From positions 1 through 52,360 of the forward strand of contig JASHPE010000150.1 in the NCBI GenBank assembly GCA_030038235.1: a stretch of 52,360 nt of DNA. The letters are read 5' to 3'. Below the pieces are notes generated by a model that worked only from the letters and a program-made list of their open reading frames with translations, ran no database searches and was not told the DNA's origin. Origin of the DNA: Terriglobia bacterium (GTDB lineage Bacteria; Acidobacteriota; Terriglobia; UBA7540). This document shows positions 34,462-43,072 of this stretch, piece after piece. Position 1 is the stretch's first letter; each line of letters begins with the position of its first letter. The translations under genes and the position numbers were made by a program.

Positions 34462-35772
34462 ATGAGTCTCAAACGCACAATCCGCTGGTTGATTATCGTG
34501 CTGGTGCCGGCGGCCGGAATTGTCGCTGCAAGAGTCTCGCTCCGCGGCGTGGCAGCGGATGGGCCTGGGCTGCCGGTCGCCGAGGTGGTCCGCGGCAGCT
34601 TGAATTTGAACGCTTATGCGACCGGCGAGATGCGGGCCAAGCGCAGCACCATGCTGATCGCTCCGCCGATCGGCGGCGGATCGCTTCAGATTCTCCATGT
34701 GCTTCCTTCCGGGACGCGCGTGAAAGCCGGCGACGTGGTGGTCGAGTTCGACCCGAGCGAGCAGGAGTATAACCTGGCGCAGGCCCATTCCGACGTCGCC
34801 CAGGCGGAACAAGAAATCGCCAAAGCCAAGGCTGATGCCGCCGTGCTCGCGGCGCAGGACCAGGTGGCGCTGCTCAAGGCGCGCTTTGATGTGCGTCAGG
34901 CCGAGCTGGACGTCAGCGGCAACGAGCTGGTGAGCGCTATTGACGGCAAGAAGAACGTCCTGAAACTCGAAGAGGCCAAACGCGTGCTGGCCCAACTGGA
35001 ACAGGACGCGCACTCGCATGCGGCCTCGAGCCAGGCCGCACTGGCGGTGACCGAAGAGAAGCGTCACAAGGCGCAGCTCGCGATTGAGGAAGCACAGCGC
35101 AACATCGACAGCATGAAAGTACGTGCCACGCTTGAGGGCTTCGTGCGCGTACGGGGAAATCAGCGCGCCAGCGGCGGCTTCTTTGCCCCCGGAATGACTA
35201 TTCCCGATTATCGCGACGGCGACCAGGTATCGCCGGGCAACGGTATCGCCGAAGTGCTCGACAGCGGCCAGATGGAGATTTCGGCCAAGATACGCGAATC
35301 CGACCGGTCCAATCTCAAAGCCGGCCAGCCGGTTGACGTGCAGGTGGACGCGCTCTCGGGAGTGCCCTTACACGCGACGGTGAAGGAGGTTGCGGCCTCC
35401 GCCTCGAGCGACGATTTCTTCTCCAGCGATTCGGAGCAGACCTTCAATGCCACCTTTGAACTGGATCACGCTGACCCGCGCCTGCGTCCGGGCTTCACCG
35501 TCCGGCTGACGATTTTGAGCGGCCAGATGAAGGGCGTGATGCTGGTGCCACGTCAGGCCGTGTTCCGTAAGGCAGGGAAGACCGTGGTGTACGTCCGCAG
35601 CGGCAAGTCTTTTCTGCCCCGCGACGTGCACGTGCGCGGCGTCAATGAGAGCCAGGCGGCCGTCGATGGTCTTGCCGACGGCACCGAGGTTGCGTTGGTG
35701 AATCCCGACGAGAAAAGCTCGGGCGGAAAGCCGGCCGCCGGCGCCTTCACCCTCCCCGGAGGCGCGCCATGA
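34462..35772 (+). CDS. HlyD/MacA-type membrane fusion protein 3
   Basis: 436 residues, domain order as in the previous adaptor: short cytoplasmic tail and membrane helix (WLIIVLVPAAGIVAAR, residues 8-23), LQILHVLPSGTRVKAGDVVVEFDPSEQE, a coiled coil (about 105-205), the second lipoyl half (MKVRATLEGFVRV), beta-barrel and C-terminal domain (RPGFTVRLTILSGQMKGVMLVPRQAV). ATG start. Its TGA overlaps the ATG of the permease gene by four bases (ATGA), so translation of the two is coupled and this adaptor is probably the direct partner of that permease. Confidence 0.92.
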   Translation: MSLKRTIRWLIIVLVPAAGIVAARVSLRGVAADGPGLPVAEVVRGSLNLNAYATGEMRAKRSTMLIAPPIGGGSLQILHVLPSGTRVKAGDVVVEFDPSEQEYNLAQAHSDVAQAEQEIAKAKADAAVLAAQDQVALLKARFDVRQAELDVSGNELVSAIDGKKNVLKLEEAKRVLAQLEQDAHSHAASSQAALAVTEEKRHKAQLAIEEAQRNIDSMKVRATLEGFVRVRGNQRASGGFFAPGMTIPDYRDGDQVSPGNGIAEVLDSGQMEISAKIRESDRSNLKAGQPVDVQVDALSGVPLHATVKEVAASASSDDFFSSDSEQTFNATFELDHADPRLRPGFTVRLTILSGQMKGVMLVPRQAVFRKAGKTVVYVRSGKSFLPRDVHVRGVNESQAAVDGLADGTEVALVNPDEKSSGGKPAAGAFTLPGGAP

Positions 35773-37061
35773 GCACCGCAGCCGTCATCGGCAATAACGA
35801 GCGCCGGCGCAGCTTCAGCCAATTGTTGCCGGACCTGCGCCTCGGTCTCGATAATCTGCTAGTCCGCAAGCTCCGTTCGCTGCTCACCATGCTGGGCATG
35901 ATTTTCGGCGTGGCGGCGGTGCTCGCCATGCTTTCCATCGGCGCCGGCGCGCAGCAGAAAGTGCTGGCGTTCATCGAGCAGTTGGGCGTGCGCAACCTCA
36001 TCGTCGAAGCGAAGGAGACAACCGACGAGCAGCAGCATCAGAAGATCCGCCGGCTCTCCCAAGGCCTGAGCTTCCAGGACTACCGAGTGATCAACTCGAA
36101 CGTAAGCGGCATCGTTGCTTCCACGCCGCGCAAGCGTTTCACGCCCACCAAGATGACGCCCAAACCGCAGGGTGCTCTGCCCGTGATTTATGGCGTCGAA
36201 CCGTCGTATCGCGAGATTGCCGGGCTCGCGGTGACAGAGGGCAGATTCTTCGATTCCGGCGAGACCGCGCGCGGCGCGCCTGTCTGCGTATTGGGCGAAG
36301 CTGCCAAGAACGAACTGTTCGGTCCTGGCGACGTGGTGGGCCGCTACGTGAAGGTGAACGAGCAATGGTTCCACGTCGTAGGCGTGGTCGGACCCCAGCT
36401 CACCGCAGGCACTGATGCATCCGGCTTGCCGAATGAGGATCTTAACAATCTGATTTACATCCCGCTGAACGCCGCCATTTTCCGCCTCGAGGACAACTAT
36501 AGCTGGATGCGCGACGAAATCGACGGCATCTACCTCCACCTGAAGCCGTCAACTGACAGTCTTGAGGCCGCAACCCTGGTGCGCGGAATCCTGAACGCGT
36601 CGCACCATCACGCCGGAGACTTCAGTGTGGTTGTTCCTGCCGAACTTCTCGCCGAGCAGCAGCGCACCGAGCGACTGTTCAGCGTGGTGATGGTGGCGAT
36701 CGCGTCGATCTCGCTGCTGGTCGGCGGTATCGGCATCATGAACATCATGCTGGCGAGCATCCTGGAGCGCACGCGTGAGATCGGAGTGCGGCGCGCGGTC
36801 GGCGCGCGGCGCGGCGACATTGTGCGGCAGTTCGTGCTCGAAGCCGTGATGATTTCGTTTGTGGGCGGAGCGCTGGGCATCGGCTTTGGTTTCGGCATCT
36901 CACGGCTCATCGCCTGGCTTGCCGGATGGTCGACGATTGTGACCGTGGGCTCGATCCTGCTGGCGTTTCTCGTATCGGTTTCGGTGGGCTTGATCTTCGG
37001 GACCTATCCCGCGGTCAAGGCAGCGCGGCTGGATCCGGTGGAGGCGATCCGGTACGAATAA
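35769..37061 (+). CDS. MacB/FtsX-type ABC transporter permease
   Basis: 430 residues. One N-terminal membrane helix (LLTMLGMIFGVAAVLAMLSIG, about 38-58), a long periplasmic MacB core (about 65-285), then three helices (VVMVAIASISLLVGGIGIMNIM; FVLEAVMISFVGGALGIGFGFG; ILLAFLVSVSVGLIFGTYPA) with the FtsX signature RTREIGVRRAVGARRGDIVRQF. MacB-type proteins normally have, or are encoded next to, a nucleotide-binding domain; none is in this operon. Energy must come from an ATPase encoded elsewhere. Four-base overlap with the preceding adaptor gene; a TolC homologue follows 200 bases on. Likely exports a small molecule or peptide. Confidence 0.92.
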   Translation: MSTAAVIGNNERRRSFSQLLPDLRLGLDNLLVRKLRSLLTMLGMIFGVAAVLAMLSIGAGAQQKVLAFIEQLGVRNLIVEAKETTDEQQHQKIRRLSQGLSFQDYRVINSNVSGIVASTPRKRFTPTKMTPKPQGALPVIYGVEPSYREIAGLAVTEGRFFDSGETARGAPVCVLGEAAKNELFGPGDVVGRYVKVNEQWFHVVGVVGPQLTAGTDASGLPNEDLNNLIYIPLNAAIFRLEDNYSWMRDEIDGIYLHLKPSTDSLEAATLVRGILNASHHHAGDFSVVVPAELLAEQQRTERLFSVVMVAIASISLLVGGIGIMNIMLASILERTREIGVRRAVGARRGDIVRQFVLEAVMISFVGGALGIGFGFGISRLIAWLAGWSTIVTVGSILLAFLVSVSVGLIFGTYPAVKAARLDPVEAIRYE

Positions 37062-37190
37062 AGCAGTGGCAAGTGACAAGTGGCGTGTGGCAAGCGAGCC
37101 AGAAGCCAAAAGCAAGACGCAAGAAGCAAGGAGTATCCGGAGTCGAGAAATCCGGGGTCCGGAATCCAGAATCTGAAATCCAGAATTGCT
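37062..37190. repeat. Simple repeated words between permease and TolC genes
   Basis: Short direct repeats (GTGGCAAGTGACAAGTGGC, AAGCCAAAAGCAAGACGCAAG, and CCGGAATCCAGAATCTGAAATCC) run through the gap with little stem-forming complement. The same style of text is seen at other borders. No gene. Confidence 0.5.
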
Positions 37191-37262
37191 CGTCTTAGTG
37201 TCCTCGGTGTTTCGTCTTTGCTTCTGGGCGCCGCGAGTAGCGAGCGGACGGGGGGTTGAATA

Positions 37263-38927
37263 ATGGGACGTCTTCATCGCCAGGCCAAGTACGGAATCCT
37301 GCTGCTGATTTTCGCGACGAGTAGCTTCAGGTGGGCGCGCGCGGCGGACGATTCCGCGCAAACCGCACGAATCGCAACTCCCGGTACGCTGCCGCCGCCT
37401 TCGGCGCTGCGCGATCATGTGGTGGATGGCAAGCTGCGCCTTACGCTCGAGGACGCCATCCGTCTGACGCTGCTCAACAACACCGACGTCCGCATCTCGC
37501 GCACCCCTGTCGACCAGGCGCGCTATAGCGTGCTCGGCGCTTATCGCGCTTTCGATCCTTTCCTCACCGCCAACGGCAGCGATCAGCGCAGCATTTCGCA
37601 AGCGGACAATCTGCTGCAGGGCGTGGGCGTTACGCCCGTGACCAATCAAACCTTGAACACGCTCTCCCAGTTGGGCACGGTTGCTTACAACCAGACGTTT
37701 GAAACCGGCACCAACGTTCAGGTGAGTTTTTCGGGGACCAAGGGCGACACCAACAGCTCCTTTTACTTCATCAATCCGTTTCTTACTGCGGGATTGAACT
37801 TTCAAGTGACTCAGCCGCTGATCCGCAATCGTGGATTCTTTCCCAACATGGCGCCCCTGCGAATCGCGCAGCGCGGCCTGCAATCATCCCAGGACACGTT
37901 CGAGGCGCAGGTCAACACATCGATACAGCAGGCCATCAACCAGTATTGGGCGGTCGTGCTGGCGCGCGAAAGCCTGCACGTTGCCCAGGAGTCGGTGAAG
38001 CAGGCGCAGGCCACCTACGATCACGACAAGCGCGCGCTCGAACTCGGCGCGCTGCCTCCGCTCAACATTTACCGCTCTGAATCGACCGTGGCGCAGCGGC
38101 GCGTGAGCGAGATTCAGGCGGAGTATGCCCTCAAGCAGGCGGAAGACGCGTTCCGGCAGGTCATCGGCGCCGATCTTGACCCGAACATCGCCGCTCTGGA
38201 TCTCGATCTGGTCGAGGATCCCTCGCCTCCGGAGCCGCTTTTTAGCATTGACGACGCCACCGCCATGGCCGAAGCGCGCCAGCACCGGCCGGAGTTTGCG
38301 AGCCTCAACGAGCAATTGGCAGCCGACGACATAAACATCCGCCTCGCCCATAACTCGCTGCTTCCCGATCTCGAGCTGCAGGGAATCTATTCTTCGTCGG
38401 GCATCGGCGGCATCCAGTACAATACGCTGGTCACACCAGCCGTCGTGATTCCGGGCGGCTTTGGTGACGCGCTCTCGCAGGTCTTCCACTTCAGCTATCC
38501 AACCTATAGCATCGGCCTCACGCTGAATCTTCCCATTCGCAATCGCGGCGCGCGCGCGGCGCTCGGACAGGCCGCGGTTACCAAACGCAACGACCTTTAC
38601 CAAATGCGCCGCGAAGATCAGACGGTCAATTTGGAAGTGAAGAATGCTGTGCACAGCCTGGAGCAGGCCAAGCTCTCGATGTCGGCCGCGAAGATCGCCC
38701 GCGACCTGGCGCAGAAGACCGCCGAGTCCGAGCAGCGCAAGTACGATTTGGGTTCGAGCGAAATTTATCTTGTGCTTGAAGCGCAAGCCGATCTCGCCAC
38801 AGCGGAAGTCTCCCTCGTGCAGGCTCAGGTGAATTATCAGATGGCGCTGGCGGCGGTCGATCACGCCACGGGCACGCTGCTCGAACGTCATCAGGTGGAG
38901 ATTGAGAACACGTTGCGGCAACCGTGA
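37263..38927 (+). CDS. TolC-family outer membrane efflux protein
   Basis: 554 residues. A signal peptide (LLLIFATSSFRWARA, to about residue 27) is followed by two repeated alpha-barrel modules with TolC patterns: LTLEDAIRLTLLNNTDVRI at the first helix, VARESLHVAQESVKQAQATYDHDKRALELGALPPLNIYRSES in the middle (quoted as separate motifs ALELGALPPLNIY), and SEQRKYDLGSSEIYLVLEAQADL near the end (KYDLGSSEIYLV). These form the outer-membrane channel and periplasmic tunnel. ATG at 37263 with GGGGGG a few bases before it. It completes a tripartite exporter with the three adaptors and the permease. Confidence 0.92.
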   Translation: MGRLHRQAKYGILLLIFATSSFRWARAADDSAQTARIATPGTLPPPSALRDHVVDGKLRLTLEDAIRLTLLNNTDVRISRTPVDQARYSVLGAYRAFDPFLTANGSDQRSISQADNLLQGVGVTPVTNQTLNTLSQLGTVAYNQTFETGTNVQVSFSGTKGDTNSSFYFINPFLTAGLNFQVTQPLIRNRGFFPNMAPLRIAQRGLQSSQDTFEAQVNTSIQQAINQYWAVVLARESLHVAQESVKQAQATYDHDKRALELGALPPLNIYRSESTVAQRRVSEIQAEYALKQAEDAFRQVIGADLDPNIAALDLDLVEDPSPPEPLFSIDDATAMAEARQHRPEFASLNEQLAADDINIRLAHNSLLPDLELQGIYSSSGIGGIQYNTLVTPAVVIPGGFGDALSQVFHFSYPTYSIGLTLNLPIRNRGARAALGQAAVTKRNDLYQMRREDQTVNLEVKNAVHSLEQAKLSMSAAKIARDLAQKTAESEQRKYDLGSSEIYLVLEAQADLATAEVSLVQAQVNYQMALAAVDHATGTLLERHQVEIENTLRQP

Positions 38928-38983
38928 CTTGGCAATTGCCGATTTGCGATTGCCTGCTCGCCGGCGCGGAGCCACTAACGTCC

Positions 38984-39054
38984 GCTGTAGCGCCGGTGTC
39001 CTCACCGGCGACTTTTCGGCTATGGCGCGCCGGTGGGGACACCGGCGCTACAGC
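38984..39054. repeat. 27-bp stem palindrome after the TolC gene
   Basis: Left arm 38984-39010 begins GCTGTAGCGCCGGTGTCC; right arm 39028-39054 is its complement with one mismatch in 27, around a 17-base loop. It lies between convergent genes and could act as a bidirectional terminator, but matches the dispersed-palindrome style of the window. Confidence 0.85.
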
Positions 39055-39072
39055 GCTGGAATTAGGGCCAGC

Positions 39073-40029
39073 CTAGGGAGTGCGGAAGTGCGGGCTCGAT
39101 GGACTCAGCAGCACATTCAGCCGCCGCGGCAGAACCTCGATCGCGATCGGCAGCCGGCCGAGCGGCTCGCCGTCCACTTCCACCCACGTCGGCTGATCGG
39201 CGCGCGCTCCGAGAGTGCGCGCTTCGAAGCGATGGACCTTGGGAAGGCGATACACGTTGTCGGAGTAGAGTGCGCGAATGTCGCGGAGCACTTCGAGCGG
39301 ATTCATGTACTCGATCACGGTCACATCGAGCAGGCCGTCATTCAGCTTCGCCCGCGGGCAAGGCTGCATGCCGCCGCCGTGATACCGCCCGTTGCCCACG
39401 GCTACGTTGCTGACGAAGAATCGCTGCGGCGAGCCGGTTCCGTCCAGGTCGATCTCGACCTCGCGCCCGCGAAACGTCATCATGCCTTTCAGCGTCGCCC
39501 AGAGAAATGCCGTTTGGCCTCCGAGCACGGTCAGCGGATTTTTCGCTGCGGCCGCCACATCGCCGCCCAATCCGAAGCTCGCGAGATTCACAAAGTAGCG
39601 CTGCAACGTGGAACCATCGGGCGCGACGAGCGACGCCTTGCCAACGTCGATGGCGAGGGATTCACCTTGGGCGATGAGTTCGATTGCCTGGCCCACGTCG
39701 GTTGGAATCCCGAGCGAACGCCGCATGTCGCCTCCCGTACCGACGGGCAGAATTCCGAGCCGGAGGTCATCGCGCCATGGCTTCTCGTCGCACAGGAATC
39801 CGTTGGCGACTTCGCTGATGGTTCCGTCACCGCCCACGGCAATGATCACGTCGAAGCCGCTTTCAATGAGCTCCCGCGCGATGTCCGTAGCGTGTCCAGG
39901 CGAGTCCGTCAGGCGAAGGGTCACGTCGCCGAGGCGCCGCCGCAGACGCTCGGCGAGCTCAGGCCACAACCGGCCGACGCGTCCGTTGGCGGCTTGAGGA
40001 TTGGCGATGGCTGCGATTCTTCGCTGCAT
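39073..40029 (-). CDS. Diacylglycerol/sphingosine-kinase-like lipid kinase (YegS/DagK family)
   Basis: 318 residues. The DAGK catalytic domain has IANPQAANGR at 8-17, the ATP-binding GGDGT at 66-70 (VIIAVGGDGTISEVANG) and LRLGILPVGTGGDMRRSLGIP. The C-terminal beta domain contains NVAVGNGRYHGGGMQPCPRAKLNDGLLDVTV, as in YegS/BmrU. The start ATG at 40029 (MQRRIAAIAN) was chosen; the longer frame would be read from a dispersed palindrome. The family phosphorylates diacylglycerol or related lipids to phosphatidic acid. It is divergent from the alkyl-DHAP synthase homologue, 268 bases apart, which supports a shared lipid theme. Confidence 0.9.
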   Translation of the reverse strand: MQRRIAAIANPQAANGRVGRLWPELAERLRRRLGDVTLRLTDSPGHATDIARELIESGFDVIIAVGGDGTISEVANGFLCDEKPWRDDLRLGILPVGTGGDMRRSLGIPTDVGQAIELIAQGESLAIDVGKASLVAPDGSTLQRYFVNLASFGLGGDVAAAAKNPLTVLGGQTAFLWATLKGMMTFRGREVEIDLDGTGSPQRFFVSNVAVGNGRYHGGGMQPCPRAKLNDGLLDVTVIEYMNPLEVLRDIRALYSDNVYRLPKVHRFEARTLGARADQPTWVEVDGEPLGRLPIAIEVLPRRLNVLLSPSSPHFRTP

Positions 40030-40045
40030 GTCTGCGCCGGCGCAA

Positions 40046-40143
40046 TTCAGACGTACGGGCGGCCCTTGTGGCTGCCCCATTACAGCCCATTTCTTGCGAG
40101 TGCGAGCGCTCGGGCGGCCACAAGGGCCGCCCGTACGTGTGAA
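40046..40143. repeat. Long palindrome in the divergent lipid-gene promoter region
   Basis: Left arm 40046-40078 carries ACGTACGGGCGGCCCTTGTG; right arm 40112-40143 is its complement with about two mismatches in 32, leaving a loop of some 33 bases. The core GGGCGGCCACAAGGGCCGCCC reappears, with the same flank, at 50143-50173. It lies between the divergent kinase and alkyl-DHAP synthase genes. Confidence 0.85.
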
Positions 40144-40297
40144 TTTAGGACGCTACCGAGTGTATCGCGACCTTGCCGCGCAGTGGGCAATAGACTCACA
40201 ATAGCCTTGTCCATGACGGATGCCGTTGGACCTTGAACTATGATCGCAACGCGTAGCGTCCGCGCTGCGGCTGCGACCGTCGCAGGAGACCAGCACG

Positions 40298-42082
40298 ATG
40301 CCATCACCCACAGCCGTGCAGCAGAAATCGATCGTCTACCCCGAGCCCCTGCCTGCGAACCCGAACGACGCGCTGAGTCTCGACGTGTGGGGATTTGCCG
40401 ACACGCGCTTCGCGGTCAACGAAAAAGGCAATGCCGTGCTGCTCGGCAATCGGTACGAATTGAGCGGCGTGGAGCTTCCGGCCTTGATTCCCTGGGTTCG
40501 CGACGTGCTGGGTATTGGTTTCGACCCCAAGGACCTCGATCCCGGGCACTATCCGAGTTACATCGCGCCGGCAATCGAGAACGCTGCATTCGACGCCGAA
40601 GTCCGGCAGTTCCTGAAGCCGGACCAGATCACCGCAGACGGACCGTTACGCCTGCGCCATGGCCACGGCCAGACCCAGGACGAGATGTTCGCGATCAAGT
40701 ACGATCGGCTGCCGCGGATTCCCGACCTGGTGGTGTTTCCCGAGTCCGACGAACAGGTGTCGAAGCTCGTTGCGGCGGCAAAGAAGCACAACGTGGTGCT
40801 GATTCCGTTCGGCGGCGGCACCAACGTCACGGACGCGTTGCGATGCGCCGAAAACGAAAAGCGGATGATCGTCTCGGTCGACATGGAGCGCATGAGCCGC
40901 ATCCTGTGGATCGACACCGCGAATCAGATGGCCTGCATCCAGGCCGGCGCCGTCGGACGCAACATTGCCGCGCAGCTCCAAAACTACGGCTACACCATGG
41001 GCCACGAGCCCGACAGCGTGGAGTTCTCGACCCTGGGCGGTTGGATCGCGACCAATGCCAGCGGGATGAAGAAGAACAAGTACGGCAACATCGAAGACCT
41101 GGTGCTTGACATCGCTGTGGTGACGGCGAGCGGCAAGATCGAACGCGCCACCTGCGTTCCACGCGAGTCCGTCGGGTCCGATTTGCGGCGTCTGCTGTTC
41201 GGTTCGGAAGGGACGCTCGGCATCATCACATCCGCGGTAATGAAGATTTTTCCCCTGCCCGAAGTTCAATCGTACGGTTCGGTGATCTTTCCGACTTTCG
41301 AAGATGGATTCGCCTTCGTGCGCGAGCTGGCGCGCGAGCCGGCGGCGCCGTCGAGCGTTCGCCTCATCGACAACGCCCAGTTCAAATTCGGCATGGCGTT
41401 GAAACCTGCGAGCCAGGGCCTCGGAACGCTCAAGAGCCGCGCGGAAAAATTCTTCGTGACCAGGCTGAAGGGATTTGATCCTGACAAGATGGTGGTTTGC
41501 ACGATCGTGTTCGAAGGCGCGGCGCGCGAGGTGATGGACCAGGAACGTACGGTCTATAAGCTCGCCGCGCGGCACGGCGGTATGAAAGCGGGCGCGGAGA
41601 ACGGCCGGCGCGGATATCAACTCACGTTCAGCATCGCTTATATCCGCGACTTCCTGATGAACTATTACATTCTCGCCGAGTCCTTTGAGACGTCGGCTGC
41701 TTGGAGCGACGTTCTGCCCCTGATCGAAAACGTATCGAAGCGGGTGCAGGCGGAATACAAAGCGAGGAGTCTGCCGAACAAGGTCTTCGTCACAGCGCGC
41801 GTGACGCAGCTTTATCAGACGGGCGCGGCGATTTACTTCTATTTTGGTTTCTATTTCAAAGGCGTGCCGCACCCTTCGCGCGTTTACCACGAACTTGAAA
41901 ACATGGCCCGCGAAGAGATCCTGCGCAGCGGCGGATCGCTCTCGCATCATCACGGCGTGGGCAAAATCCGCCAGGACTTTCTGCCCGCCGTGATGTCGCC
42001 CGCCGCTCTCGAGTGGAAACGCGAGTTGAAGCGCAGCCTTGATCCGGGAAACATCTTCGGCGCGGGTAACCAAAGCCTGTAG
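40298..42082 (+). CDS. Alkyldihydroxyacetonephosphate synthase-like FAD enzyme
   Basis: 594 residues. The whole family pattern of AGPS (alkyl-DHAP synthase) is present: SLDVWGFADTRF (27-38), FAD-binding FGGGTNVTDAL (171-181), GHEPDSVEFSTLGGWIATN (235-253), SGMKKNKYGNIEDLV (255-269), RLIDNAQFKFG, YFGFYFKGV and the histidine triplet SLSHHHGVGKIRQD near 549. AGPS exchanges the acyl chain of acyl-DHAP for a fatty alcohol, creating the ether bond of ether lipids. Bacterial FAD-binding relatives with other substrates exist, but the near match of the active-site segments favours true alkyl-DHAP synthesis. Neighbours are lipid genes (SDR, plsY, an ACP-ligase-acyltransferase, a lipid kinase). ATG start; GGAG upstream. 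Confidence 0.87.
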   Translation: MPSPTAVQQKSIVYPEPLPANPNDALSLDVWGFADTRFAVNEKGNAVLLGNRYELSGVELPALIPWVRDVLGIGFDPKDLDPGHYPSYIAPAIENAAFDAEVRQFLKPDQITADGPLRLRHGHGQTQDEMFAIKYDRLPRIPDLVVFPESDEQVSKLVAAAKKHNVVLIPFGGGTNVTDALRCAENEKRMIVSVDMERMSRILWIDTANQMACIQAGAVGRNIAAQLQNYGYTMGHEPDSVEFSTLGGWIATNASGMKKNKYGNIEDLVLDIAVVTASGKIERATCVPRESVGSDLRRLLFGSEGTLGIITSAVMKIFPLPEVQSYGSVIFPTFEDGFAFVRELAREPAAPSSVRLIDNAQFKFGMALKPASQGLGTLKSRAEKFFVTRLKGFDPDKMVVCTIVFEGAAREVMDQERTVYKLAARHGGMKAGAENGRRGYQLTFSIAYIRDFLMNYYILAESFETSAAWSDVLPLIENVSKRVQAEYKARSLPNKVFVTARVTQLYQTGAAIYFYFGFYFKGVPHPSRVYHELENMAREEILRSGGSLSHHHGVGKIRQDFLPAVMSPAALEWKRELKRSLDPGNIFGAGNQSL

Positions 42083-42122
42083 CCGCGGCGTACCTTGGCA
42101 GTTTTGCTTAAAAAGCTCCCTC

Positions 42123-42216
42123 CCTGTCATTCTGAACGAAGCGAAGAATCTGCTTTTGGTCTTAAGTTCCTGGAAAACAATAAAAGCAGATTCTTCGCTT
42201 CGCTCAGAATGACAGG
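42123..42216. repeat. 35-bp-stem dispersed palindrome (HSERSEES type)
   Basis: Left arm 42123-42157 (CCTGTCATTCTGAACGAAGC...) and right arm 42182-42216 are complementary with one mismatch in 35, with a 24-base loop. In translation such elements give the HSERSEES and FRMT peptides often mis-called as protein in Acidobacteria. A related half copy is at 20396-20421. It separates the AGPS-like gene from the SDR gene. Confidence 0.9.
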
Positions 42217-42242
42217 TCGGCGGAGTCTTCAGGGAATTGGAT

Positions 42243-43049
42243 TTGGCCAATACTGACCCGAACAATCGTGACAAATGGGCGCTCATCACCGGCGCGTCTT
42301 CGGGTATCGGCAGGGCGCTCGCGTACGAATTCGCGGCCGAGGGCTATCATCTCTTCCTCACCGCGCGCAACCGGCAGGCGCTCGAAGCGGTGGCGTCTGA
42401 TTGCGCCGCGAAGTTCACCGTTCAAACTCAAATCCATCTGGCCGACCTGACTCGTCATGACGAGATCGATTCGCTCATCCGCGCGCTGTCCGCCGCACCG
42501 TTGGCTTTCGGAGTGCTCGTCAATAACGCGGGCTTCGGCGTGAAAGGGACATTCCTCGGGACTGATCTCGGTCAGGAGCTTGGGATGGTCAGCGTGCAGG
42601 TTGACGCCATACTGAAGCTCACCAAGGCAGTCGCGCCCGGTATGGTCGCGCGCAAGCAGGGGCACATTCTAAACGTCGCTTCCGTTTACTCGTTCGCGCC
42701 GGTGCCGTATCAGACGGTGTACGGTGCGTGCAAATCGTTCCTGTGGTCGTTCTCAGCGGCGCTGCGCGCGGAGTTGAACGGCACAGGCGTCACGGTGACG
42801 GTTCTCTGTCCGGGCGTGACGCAAACCGAGTTTCGCGCGCGCGCCGGAATCCCCGAGCGCAACAAGAGTGCTGGCGCGAGTCCTGAAGACATTGCGCGGA
42901 TCGCGGTGCGGCGCACGCTTCGCGGCGACATCCTCATTGTGCCCGGGCTTCCCAACAAGCTTTTCGTGTTCATGGCGCGCCATCTGCCGATTTCCGTCTT
43001 TCATCACTTCATTACGCTCGTTAACAATTTGCGCGGTGTGAATCGCTGA
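42243..43049 (+). CDS. SDR oxidoreductase next to the AGPS-like gene
   Basis: 268 residues. Classical SDR: TGASSGIGRAL at 17-27, VNNAGFG, and YGACK with Tyr/Lys near 159-163 after NVASVYSF. The C-terminal 40 residues (FMARHLPISVFHHFITLVNNL) are hydrophobic, suggesting membrane association, as in SDRs acting on lipid substrates. There is no ATG: TTG at 42243 has AGGGA seven bases before it, TTG at 42237 is too close to that site. Its position directly after the alkyl-DHAP synthase homologue makes a role in reducing alkyl- or acyl-DHAP attractive (in animals that step is done by an SDR), but sequence alone does not prove it. Confidence 0.88.
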   Translation: MANTDPNNRDKWALITGASSGIGRALAYEFAAEGYHLFLTARNRQALEAVASDCAAKFTVQTQIHLADLTRHDEIDSLIRALSAAPLAFGVLVNNAGFGVKGTFLGTDLGQELGMVSVQVDAILKLTKAVAPGMVARKQGHILNVASVYSFAPVPYQTVYGACKSFLWSFSAALRAELNGTGVTVTVLCPGVTQTEFRARAGIPERNKSAGASPEDIARIAVRRTLRGDILIVPGLPNKLFVFMARHLPISVFHHFITLVNNLRGVNR

Positions 43050-43072
43050 TCTGCACCGCCGCTACAGCGATG

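Noticed and set aside
40646..42289. 547-codon minus-strand frame over the AGPS-like gene
   Set aside because: Opposite frame of a clearly conserved enzyme; its start lies in the HSERSEES palindrome and gives the well-known artefact peptide.
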